Part shown: positions 1 to 5,195 of the stretch, in pieces
Position numbering within the stretch: the first letter of the stretch is position 1
Layout: every line of letters starts with the position of its first letter
Translations under genes and position numbers: made by a program
Assembly: GCA_964467635.1 (NCBI GenBank)
Contig: CAYXRN010000163.1
Span: forward strand, 1-6,861
Direction: 5' to 3'
Origin: FW021-bin31 sp964467635
Lineage (GTDB): Bacteria; Bacteroidota; Bacteroidia; Chitinophagales; Chitinophagaceae
DNA length: 6,861 nt
Notes under the pieces: generated by a model
Database searches by the model: none
What the model saw: only the letters and a program-made list of their open reading frames with translations
What the model was told of the DNA's origin: nothing

Positions 1-101
1 TTTAATATTTCTTTAAAGTTATCAGCCGTCTGAAAAATAAGCTCAATATCCTGACTTGTCAGATCCCGGATACCCAGCAGATGTTTTACCGATAGTGTCA
101 T
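1..101 (-). CDS. pyrB: Aspartate carbamoyltransferase catalytic subunit, N-terminal fragment (cut by window edge)
   Basis: PyrB condenses carbamoyl phosphate with L-aspartate to N-carbamoyl-L-aspartate, the committed step of cytosolic pyrimidine synthesis. Only the first 33 codons are present. The peptide begins MTLSVKHLLGIRDLTSQDIE and continues into a helix with TADNFKEIL. This is the opening of bacterial PyrB as I know it, where LLGI-(R/K)DL is followed by an I-x-x-(I/L)-(F/L)-x-x-A helix before the phosphate-binding STRTR loop, which lies outside the window. The ATG at 101-99 is the only reasonable start, because the reading frame meets tandem stops (TGA TAA) about 20 codons upstream and has no other ATG in between. 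The gene lies 67 nt downstream of pyrR on the same strand, so the two are probably co-transcribed, and there may also be a promoter directly in front of pyrB. The identification rests on a short N-terminus but the match is distinctive. Confidence 0.82.
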   Translation of the reverse strand, partial: MTLSVKHLLGIRDLTSQDIELIFQTADNFKEIL

Positions 102-110
102 TCTAAGGCG

Positions 111-118
111 CAAATTTA
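111..118 (-). promoter_or_regulatory. Candidate Bacteroidota -7 box (TAAATTTG) in front of pyrB
   Basis: On the minus strand TAAATTTG matches the Bacteroidota -7 consensus TAnnTTTG exactly. It ends 9 nt before the pyrB ATG, so a transcript from it would have a leader of only a few bases. No TTTG element is evident at a good -33 spacing. The box is AT-rich and could occur by chance, and pyrB can also be read from upstream of pyrR. Confidence 0.35.
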
Positions 119-168
119 ATGACAAAAAATGAAAGAACAGCTTTTTGTACGGTAATTATCATATTAGA

Positions 169-699
169 TCAATCAATTAACAGCACTTTGTCTTCTTCTT
201 CATTTTCAGCCCACTCCACTTTTACCTTCTGTGAAATAATGGAATCAATACTGCGTCCTGTATAATCAGGCTGTATCGGAAGTTGTCGACTGAATCGCCT
301 GTCGATCAATACGAGAAGTTCTATTTTCTTCGGTCTGCCAAAATCCAATATTGCGTCCAATGCCGAGCGGATTGTTCTCCCTGTATACAAGACGTCATCT
401 ATTAATATCACCTTTTTATTTTCCATGGAAAAATTAATCTCCGTTTTATTGGGTACGGGCATGGTCGTTTTTTTACTGAAGTCGTCCCTGTAAAAGGTAA
501 TATCCAACTGACCATATTGAATGGATGCTTCCGGCAAAATATTCTTCAGTTGCTGAAAAATGCGGTCAGAAAGGAAAATACCCCGCGGCTGCAATCCAAT
601 CAGCACGGTATCGGTAAAATATAAATGATTTTCAATTAGTTGATGACACAACCGGTCTATCGTGATTTTTAGTTGCTGCTGATTTAAAATCGTCTTCAA
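169..699 (-). CDS. pyrR: Bifunctional pyr operon regulator / uracil phosphoribosyltransferase PyrR
   Basis: PyrR is a type I phosphoribosyltransferase that makes UMP from uracil and PRPP. In Gram-positive bacteria it also binds pyr mRNA in response to UMP. The 176-residue product has the usual family length. The PRPP-binding motif VILIDDVLYTGRT is at residues 97-109, a second conserved piece LIGLQPRG is at 33-40, and the family C-terminal pattern DRRFSRQLPIQPDYTGRSI is at 133-151. I place the start at the TTG (699-697), giving MKTILNQQQL, the normal PyrR opening. A GGAGG Shine-Dalgarno core (709-705) sits 5 nt upstream of it. A GTG two codons earlier (705-703) overlaps that GGAGG and is less likely. 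pyrB follows 67 nt downstream, which supports a pyrimidine role. The leader upstream is long and can form hairpins, so RNA-level control is possible but not shown. Confidence 0.95.
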   Translation of the reverse strand: MKTILNQQQLKITIDRLCHQLIENHLYFTDTVLIGLQPRGIFLSDRIFQQLKNILPEASIQYGQLDITFYRDDFSKKTTMPVPNKTEINFSMENKKVILIDDVLYTGRTIRSALDAILDFGRPKKIELLVLIDRRFSRQLPIQPDYTGRSIDSIISQKVKVEWAENEEEDKVLLID

Positions 700-704
700 G
701 TGCA

Positions 705-709
705 CCTCC
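705..709 (-). promoter_or_regulatory. Shine-Dalgarno site that decides the pyrR start
   Basis: GGAGG on the minus strand lies 5 nt upstream of the TTG at 699. It is the only clear Shine-Dalgarno sequence positioned in front of a gene in the window; the other starts are preceded by A/T-rich sequence, as is usual in Bacteroidota. It favours TTG over the overlapping GTG as the pyrR initiation codon. Confidence 0.6.
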
Positions 710-765
710 GGGTTTTGGACAAAAATACTGAATGAACGGCAAATGATAAGGATATTCTTCCTCCT

Positions 766-809
766 GGTCGGAAGGTTAAATCCCCAGTCCCTTTGCCTAT
801 TAACCGACC
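766..809 (-). promoter_or_regulatory. Hairpin in the pyrR leader with two alternative pairings
   Basis: This imperfect inverted repeat lies about 67 nt upstream of the pyrR start. GGTCGG (766-771) pairs with CCGACC (804-809), and TTAA (776-779) with TTAA (800-803) after a four-base bulge. GGTTAA (774-779) can instead pair with TTAACC (800-805), and this competes with the first helix for bases 804-805. The loop is about 20 nt. No U-tract follows on the minus strand, so it is not a standard intrinsic terminator. A second GGAGG (764-760) lies just 3' of the stem in the transcript, without a start codon at useful distance. It could be a PyrR target or another attenuator. I did not find the known PyrR-binding loop consensus in it. 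Confidence 0.4.
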
Positions 810-853
810 ACCTATCTTTATGGAATTTTTCTTAGAAAGATATACACACAGCC

Positions 854-888
854 TCAGTATTATTCATTAAAAAAGGATATTATACTGA
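854..888 (-). terminator. AT-rich hairpin just after ispH, possible terminator or mRNA 3' end
   Basis: TCAGTAT (854-860) and ATACTGA (882-888) form a perfect 7-bp stem around a 21-nt loop, extendable past one mismatch by A/T pairs. It starts 10 nt after the ispH stop codon. The stem is weak and is not followed by a T-run on the minus strand, so efficient termination is doubtful. It may mark the 3' end of the ilvE-ispH message or simply be an AT-rich coincidence. Confidence 0.3.
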
Positions 889-898
889 TAATCAATTG

Positions 899-2128
899 CT
901 AATTTTCATATTCTTTAATTTTTGCTTCAATACGAGAATCTATACCGTAAAATGAAAGAAGCCTGCGAATGACATTTTCTACCAAAGCATCGGGGCAAGA
1001 AGCACCACTGGTAAGCGCTATTTTTACAGGCTGTTTATCCGGCAAAAACGTATAACTCAGCTTTTCTTCTTTTTCCCTCAAATCCCAATGGGCAATTTCT
1101 GTTGAAGATATGATCTTTTCCTGAGAAGAGATAAAATAGGTCGGCATTTTTCGCTCACACAATTCCACCAGGTGAGAAGTATTTGAGCTGTTGTATCCTC
1201 CCACCACAATGCAAAGGTCGGCTTCCGCTTCCAGCATCTGCCTCACAGCCTGCTGGTTATCATTGGTGGCATAGCAAAGGGTATCCCGGGTATCGGCGAA
1301 ATGTCGAAGTACTTCTCCCTCTTTCAGGCCATACTTTTCAACCATTATGTCTCTGATATAGTCAGAGATAGCCTGTGTTTCATCAGCGAGCATGGTAGTC
1401 TGGTTGACGACCCCCAATCGGATGAGATCTTCCTTTACATCAAAATTTTTAGAATATCTTCCTTTGAATAGCATGTAAAATTTCTCTTCAGGTATTTTAC
1501 CTAAGATAATATCTCCCAATAACTTAGCCTCTTCTATATTTCGAATTATTAAGGTGGGCGTATGGGACTGGCTGTGTGAAAAGGTAGCCCGGGTTTCTTC
1601 ATGCCTGGGCTTCCCATGAATGACAACAGTATATACGTTTCCTCCGATGGAAGAGGCCTTGTTCCATACCTTTTCCACGAAAGGGCAGGTCGTATTATAA
1701 TTGTTGGAATTTACACCTATCTGTTTCAGTTGATCCTCAATTTCCAGGGTGGTTCCAAAAGCCGGAACGATAACAATATCGTTTGGATCGATATCATCCC
1801 ATGGAATCAACTGTTTTCCTGAAGTATCCATGATAAACCGGACACCTCTTTCCCTCAGGTTATTGTTTACATGGGGGTTGTGAATCATTTCACTTAACAG
1901 ATAAACCCGCTTTCCGGGGTTCTCTTCCAGTGTTTTAAAAGCAATTTCAATGGCGTTTTGTACGCCATAGCAAAACCCGAAGTGCCTGGCCAGCATAAAT
2001 TGTACCGACCCAAAATCCAAAACAGTTGGGCTGAAATCTTTTTTACGGCGATCTTCCGCCGTTCTTTTCTTTTTGATCGCGTTAATCAGGGGACTCCGAT
2101 AGATGATCGGAATATCGAACGTCTTCAT
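899..2128 (-). CDS. ispH: 4-hydroxy-3-methylbut-2-enyl diphosphate reductase, plant/cyanobacterial-type IspH
   Basis: IspH (LytB) is a cytosolic iron-sulfur enzyme that reduces HMBPP to isopentenyl and dimethylallyl diphosphate, the last step of the MEP pathway. The 409-residue protein carries the three cluster cysteines in order: C53 in HFGFCYGV, C148 in NTTCPFV and C285 in RDTLCYAT. Substrate-site motifs are IHNPHVN (82-88), HGKPRHEET (171-179, with H176 and E178 matching the catalytic His/Glu pair), VNQTTM (241-246), GGYNSSNTSHL (310-320) and TSGASCPD (373-380). HGKxxHEET, KGRY, NQTTML and NSSNTSHL are typical of the roughly 400-residue plant/cyanobacterial branch, not of the roughly 316-residue E. 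coli form. Residues 1-45 form a basic N-terminal extension. The ATG at 2128 lies 27 nt after the ilvE stop, so the two genes are probably co-transcribed. No Shine-Dalgarno site is visible. Confidence 0.95.
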   Translation of the reverse strand: MKTFDIPIIYRSPLINAIKKKRTAEDRRKKDFSPTVLDFGSVQFMLARHFGFCYGVQNAIEIAFKTLEENPGKRVYLLSEMIHNPHVNNNLRERGVRFIMDTSGKQLIPWDDIDPNDIVIVPAFGTTLEIEDQLKQIGVNSNNYNTTCPFVEKVWNKASSIGGNVYTVVIHGKPRHEETRATFSHSQSHTPTLIIRNIEEAKLLGDIILGKIPEEKFYMLFKGRYSKNFDVKEDLIRLGVVNQTTMLADETQAISDYIRDIMVEKYGLKEGEVLRHFADTRDTLCYATNDNQQAVRQMLEAEADLCIVVGGYNSSNTSHLVELCERKMPTYFISSQEKIISSTEIAHWDLREKEEKLSYTFLPDKQPVKIALTSGASCPDALVENVIRRLLSFYGIDSRIEAKIKEYEN

Positions 2129-2155
2129 AATTAAATCCGGCTTTTGGGAGGCAGA

Positions 2156-3265
2156 TTATCCTCTCCACATCCAATTTCTGGTATCTTCAATATGTCCGTA
2201 ATGGATGGCGTTTAACTCATCCAGTAGGGATGGAGCCAGTTTCCATTGTTCTTTCGGACGCATTTCAATCGTTTTTGTTCCGTATTGTAAAGATTGGATA
2301 AAGATAATATTTGCGGCAGTGCCGGCTCCAAACACTTCCTGCAAGGTACCCCTTTTATCCGCTTCTACTACCTCATCAATAGAAATGGGGCGCTCTTCCA
2401 CCGGAATATTTCTTTCTTTCAAAATGGCTATTACACTGTCCCGGGTTACACCGGCCAAGATGGAATCATTTTGGAGGGAAGGGGTTATGGCGACCCCGTC
2501 AATAACGACGAATAGGTTCATGGTACCACATTCCTGCAGGTATTTATGTTCCTTGGCATCCGTCCATAAAACCTGGTCACAACCTTTTTTCAGCGCCTGT
2601 TCAGTAGGATAGAGACTGGCTGCATAATTACCGCCGGTCTTAGCAGCACCTACGCCTCCTTCGGCAGCGCGTACGAAATAATCCTCTACGTATAATTTCA
2701 GCGGCTTATTATAATAAGGGCCACTGGGGGAAGTGATAATCAAAAAAGTATATTGGGTGCCGGCCTTTACACCGATAAACCCGTCTGTGGCAAACAGCAA
2801 AGGACGGATATACAAAGAGCTGCCTTCTTTTTGGGGTACCCAGTCTTTATCTATTTGTATGAGCTGCCACATGCCATCCATAAATATTTCATAAGGAATG
2901 GCGGGCATGGCCATTCGCTCTGCGGAGCGCAGCATGCGCTCATAGTTTTTATCCGGACGATAAATAGCTATTTGTCCGTCTTTGTTCTTATAAGCCTTAA
3001 TTCCTTCAAAGATCGTTTGCGCATAATGCAGGGTGAGACTTGCCGGGCTGACAGTAATGTCGCCAAAAGGCCGGATGGCCACGTTCCGCCAGGCACCTCT
3101 GTCGTATTCCGCCATGAGCATATGGTCGGAAAATATTTTCCCGAAATTTAAATGATCAAAATCTACTTCAGCCAGTCTGCTTTTTTTTACCTGTTCAACC
3201 GGCCACGATTCTTTTCCTTTTTTTAAGCGCTCGGGTGTTGGCATTTCTGGTGTGATAACAGCCAT
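2156..3265 (-). CDS. ilvE: Branched-chain amino acid aminotransferase (class IV PLP enzyme)
   Basis: This cytosolic PLP enzyme transfers amino groups between glutamate and the 2-oxo acids of leucine, isoleucine and valine. The 369-residue protein has the length of the longer, eukaryote-like BCAT subgroup. Landmarks are SLTLHYAQTIFEGIKAY (76-92), RP at 103-104, NYERM with R110, IRPLLFAT (153-160), the PLP-binding lysine K209 in GAAKTGGNYAASL, E245 in QECGTMNLF (expected to contact the pyridine nitrogen), the phosphate-binding stretch SILAGVTRDSV (268-278) and GAGTAA (313-318). I chose the ATG at 3265-3263. A TTG three codons upstream is in frame, but it lies inside a TAAATTTG promoter-like box and would add only two residues after the initiator. 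ispH follows after 27 nt. Gene name and family are secure. Substrate preference within the family cannot be read from sequence alone. Confidence 0.95.
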   Translation of the reverse strand: MAVITPEMPTPERLKKGKESWPVEQVKKSRLAEVDFDHLNFGKIFSDHMLMAEYDRGAWRNVAIRPFGDITVSPASLTLHYAQTIFEGIKAYKNKDGQIAIYRPDKNYERMLRSAERMAMPAIPYEIFMDGMWQLIQIDKDWVPQKEGSSLYIRPLLFATDGFIGVKAGTQYTFLIITSPSGPYYNKPLKLYVEDYFVRAAEGGVGAAKTGGNYAASLYPTEQALKKGCDQVLWTDAKEHKYLQECGTMNLFVVIDGVAITPSLQNDSILAGVTRDSVIAILKERNIPVEERPISIDEVVEADKRGTLQEVFGAGTAANIIFIQSLQYGTKTIEMRPKEQWKLAPSLLDELNAIHYGHIEDTRNWMWRG

Positions 3266-3271
3266 GAGTAA

Positions 3272-3279
3272 CAAATTTA
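3272..3279 (-). promoter_or_regulatory. Candidate Bacteroidota -7 box (TAAATTTG) at the ilvE start
   Basis: The minus-strand TAAATTTG matches TAnnTTTG exactly and ends 6 nt before the ilvE ATG. Transcription from it would start at or within a few bases of the ATG, giving a leaderless or nearly leaderless mRNA. The upstream 20-25 bases are A/T-rich without a clear TTTG -33 element. The same octamer stands in the same kind of position before pyrB. Confidence 0.4.
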
Positions 3280-3385
3280 AAATTGATCCCTTAATTTTTA
3301 TTTATAGGAGAGGAGCACGAACCCCATTGATCGAAACACAGATGGGACGCAAACCCTCTTGCCCTTACATTTAAAATAAACTTCG

Positions 3386-3393
3386 TAAGTTTG
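3386..3393 (+). promoter_or_regulatory. Candidate -7 box (TAAGTTTG) for the rightward three-gene operon
   Basis: TAAGTTTG fits TAnnTTTG exactly. A TTG at 3359-3361 could be a -33 element, but its 24-nt spacing is longer than expected. A start just downstream would leave an untranslated leader of roughly 135 nt before the ATG at 3533. A closer near-match, TAAATTTC (3523-3530), lies 2 nt before that ATG but lacks the final G. Confidence 0.3.
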
Positions 3394-3532
3394 CCATAAG
3401 TTCTTTGAAGTGTCCGCCTCCCTAAGTCCAATTATCTTAGTGGCAGAGCGGCCCACACCTTATTATTGCAAATAAACGGAATTTTTGCCACATTATAACC
3501 GTATTAAGGTCAAAGATCAAAATAAATTTCTG

Positions 3533-4027
3533 ATGAGTCTGAAACAACTATCCCTGGATCCTTTTCTTTTAGCGCAACTTTACAAAGCCCCCGTAATTCC
3601 TTCTGAAAAGACAGGATCGCCAGCAACCGGCTCGTCGGTAAAGTTTCTGGGAAACAATTCCCGCCATATCACTCTGCTTATTAATAACAAAGAACAAACC
3701 TGGTTGCCCGAAGAGCTTTTTTCCCTGCTCACAAGGATCTTACAAGCTTGTGGATTGAGTATGGATGATGTCGCTTTGGTTAATGTGGCTTTTTTATCAA
3801 AAAATGATCTGCCGGACATTTTGGAACCACTGCGTCCGGAAAAATTGATTCTGTTTGGATCCTCTTTGGTGGAATGGACTGATGAACCCCTGGAAAAAAA
3901 TAAAATAGGCAAACTGAAAGGCTGTCCTTGTTTGTTTTCAGACAGCTTACAAGAATTACACGACAATGCGCAGGCAAAGAAAGTGTTTTGGAAAACGCTT
4001 CAACAATTCTTTGAACTAAGAAAATAA
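3533..4027 (+). CDS. Bacteroidota-type hypothetical protein, possible DNA polymerase III psi (HolD)-like subunit
   Basis: This 164-residue soluble protein has no signal peptide or membrane segment. I recognise it as a type common in Bacteroidota without an assigned function. What is visible: an N-terminal helix (LDPFLLAQLYKAPVI, 8-22), a low-complexity linker (23-35), a strand RHITLLIN (44-51), a helix LPEELFSLLTRILQACGLS (58-76), the strand DVALVNV (79-85), a second strand EKLILFGS (103-110), a short GKLKGCPCLF strand (126-135), and a C-terminal helix with DSLQELHDNAQAKKVFW (137-153). This alternation and the ending (aspartate-leucine helix, then AxxKxxxW) resemble the psi subunit of the clamp loader, whose fold is related to uracil-DNA glycosylase. 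That is inference from pattern. The ATG at 3533 is preferred over an in-frame TTG at 3485, which would add 16 uncharacteristic residues. rdgB starts 3 nt after its stop, so it heads an operon. Confidence 0.85.
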   Translation: MSLKQLSLDPFLLAQLYKAPVIPSEKTGSPATGSSVKFLGNNSRHITLLINNKEQTWLPEELFSLLTRILQACGLSMDDVALVNVAFLSKNDLPDILEPLRPEKLILFGSSLVEWTDEPLEKNKIGKLKGCPCLFSDSLQELHDNAQAKKVFWKTLQQFFELRK

Positions 4028-4030
4028 TTC

Positions 4031-4612
4031 ATGTCAGAACTCATATTTGCTACCCACAACGAGAATAAAGCAGCCGAAATCAGGAATTTAACCGATAACG
4101 AATGGAAAATTATCAGCCTGACTGAACTGGGCTTTACGGAGGAAATTCCCGAGCCTTTCCATAGCTTGGAAGAAAATGCAACACAAAAATCCAGCACCCT
4201 ATTTCAAAGAACCGGTAAGGACTGCTTTGGAGAAGATACCGGCCTGGAAGTAAATGCGTTAGGCGGAGCGCCTGGCGTAAAATCGGCCCGATATGCCGGA
4301 CCAAAAAGGGATATGGCCGAAAACATCGCTTTGTTGTTGGAAAAAATGAAAAATAGGGAGGACCGTACTGCACAGTTTCGCACCGTTATTTCTTTATTTT
4401 ATAAGGGAGAAGAGTACCAGTTCCAAGGCGTCTGCAAAGGCGTTATCATTAGCGAAAAGAAAGGAACGGAAGGCTTTGGCTATGACCCGATATTTATCCC
4501 CGATGGCGCAGATAAAACTTTTGCGCAAATGCACATGGAAGAAAAAAATAGATACAGCCACCGGGCCAAGGCGTTTGAGCAGTTCATCGCCTTTCTAAAA
4601 AGTTTCCGATAA
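4031..4612 (+). CDS. rdgB: Non-canonical purine NTP pyrophosphatase, RdgB/HAM1 family
   Basis: The enzyme hydrolyses dITP, ITP and XTP to the monophosphates plus pyrophosphate, which keeps deaminated purines out of DNA and RNA. The 193-residue protein is of normal family length. Residues 6-17 (FATHNENKAAEI) hold the Asn/Lys substrate loop with K13. GEDTGLEVNALGGAPGVKSA (67-86) contains the catalytic aspartate D69, and ARYAG follows. EGFGYDPIF (147-155) and SHRAKAF (176-182) complete the base-recognition and phosphate sites. EDTGLEV replaces the more usual DDSGLEV, a conservative change. The start ATG lies 3 nt after the preceding stop and the next gene follows after 12 nt, so all three are probably translated from one message. 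Confidence 0.95.
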   Translation: MSELIFATHNENKAAEIRNLTDNEWKIISLTELGFTEEIPEPFHSLEENATQKSSTLFQRTGKDCFGEDTGLEVNALGGAPGVKSARYAGPKRDMAENIALLLEKMKNREDRTAQFRTVISLFYKGEEYQFQGVCKGVIISEKKGTEGFGYDPIFIPDGADKTFAQMHMEEKNRYSHRAKAFEQFIAFLKSFR

Positions 4613-4624
4613 CAATTTTATAAG

Positions 4625-5059
4625 ATGGCAAGAATAAAACTAATCTTCCCGGATAAAGAGCCGTCTTTTTCTACGCAAGTCCCGGTTCTGGTTCAGCATA
4701 TTAACTATGGGGGGCATTTGGGAAATGACGCGATCCTGTCAGTTATACACGAAGCGCGCTTACGGTTCTTTCAACATCTGGGATGTAATGAAACCGATGC
4801 TTTCGGAACCGGTTTAATTATGACTGATGCAGCAGTAATATACAGGGGGGAAGGCTTTCAGGGCGACCTGCTGCATATTACCATAGTGTCCGATGACTGG
4901 AGTAGTCGTGGATTTGATCTGTATTACCGCATTAGCTGTAATCGGGAAGGAAAGGAAGTCCCGATTGCGGAGGTGAAAACCGGCATGCTCTGTTTTGACT
5001 ATGCGACCAGAAAACCCGCAAGAATTCCCGAGAAGCTAAAAGAAAAGTTGATGGAATAG
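4625..5059 (+). CDS. Hotdog-fold acyl-CoA thioesterase, 4HBT family
   Basis: This 144-residue single-domain protein has the layout of 4-hydroxybenzoyl-CoA thioesterase-like enzymes, which hydrolyse acyl-CoA or acyl-ACP thioesters in the cytosol. The signature region is VQHINYGGHLGNDAILSVIHEAR (23-45 as a region), with N27, H31, N34 and E43 in the positions of the family motif D-x-x-G-H-x-N-N followed by the EAR helix. The first residue is Asn where many 4HBT enzymes have the catalytic Asp. I recall INYGGHLGND as the normal form of this subgroup, so this is probably not a lesion. A second conserved part is GLIMTDAAVIYRGEG (63-77), followed by GFDLYYRI (96-103) and AEVKTGMLCFDY (115-126). It is the last gene of the three-gene run, 12 nt after rdgB. 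The substrate is unknown, and the neighbours do not point to one. Confidence 0.88.
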   Translation: MARIKLIFPDKEPSFSTQVPVLVQHINYGGHLGNDAILSVIHEARLRFFQHLGCNETDAFGTGLIMTDAAVIYRGEGFQGDLLHITIVSDDWSSRGFDLYYRISCNREGKEVPIAEVKTGMLCFDYATRKPARIPEKLKEKLME

Positions 5060-5125
5060 GGCTTTCGTGGCGGAGACCGTATGTTCACGTCCTTCCTGGA
5101 AGTTCAGTCGCAATTAAGACGCATT

Positions 5126-5195
5126 CAACTTTAAAACAGCTATGTCAATATGGTATTAAAGGTTGTTCATTTGAGGTTATTTTTTCTTTGTTTTC
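5126..5195 (+). terminator. Possible intrinsic terminator after the three-gene operon
   Basis: CAACTTTAA (5126-5134) pairs with TTAAAGGTTG (5156-5165), leaving one bulged G, around a 21-nt loop. A T-rich stretch (about 5178-5195) begins roughly 12 nt after the stem. The position, 67 nt beyond the thioesterase stop, suits the end of the operon, but the stem is A/T-rich and the T-run is not directly adjacent. Confidence 0.3.

Noticed and set aside
832..867. 11-codon ORF on the minus strand in the pyrR leader (MNNTEAVCISF).
   Set aside because: No ribosome site and no codon bias suggesting a pyrimidine- or amino-acid-responsive leader peptide; it overlaps a hairpin arm.
879..884. TATAAT-like sequence on the minus strand upstream of pyrR.
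   Set aside because: Bacteroidota housekeeping promoters use TAnnTTTG rather than TATAAT, there is no -35 partner, and the bases belong to the 854-888 hairpin.
2205..3151. Long open frames on the plus strand opposite ilvE (for example 2205-2612 and 2753-3151).
   Set aside because: They are antisense to a well-conserved aminotransferase gene, have unusual composition and no recognisable motif.
3432..3484. tRNA-like stretch: the bases at 3439-3453 resemble a D-arm (AGTGGCAGAGC), and ATTGCAAAT a little downstream resembles a Cys anticodon loop.
   Set aside because: The acceptor stem has no matching 3' half, only three of four D-stem pairs form, the anticodon stem has three pairs at best and no T-arm (GGTTCGAATCC-like) follows. 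At most it is a remnant; covariance-model scanning would settle it.
3485..3532. Upstream TTG start for the HolD-like gene, adding 16 residues.
   Set aside because: The added residues look non-coding, the TTG has no ribosome site, and the ATG at 3533 gives the expected short lead into the first helix.
5081..5134. 17-codon ORF just after the thioesterase gene.
   Set aside because: Too short, without ribosome site or recognisable features, and within range of chance.
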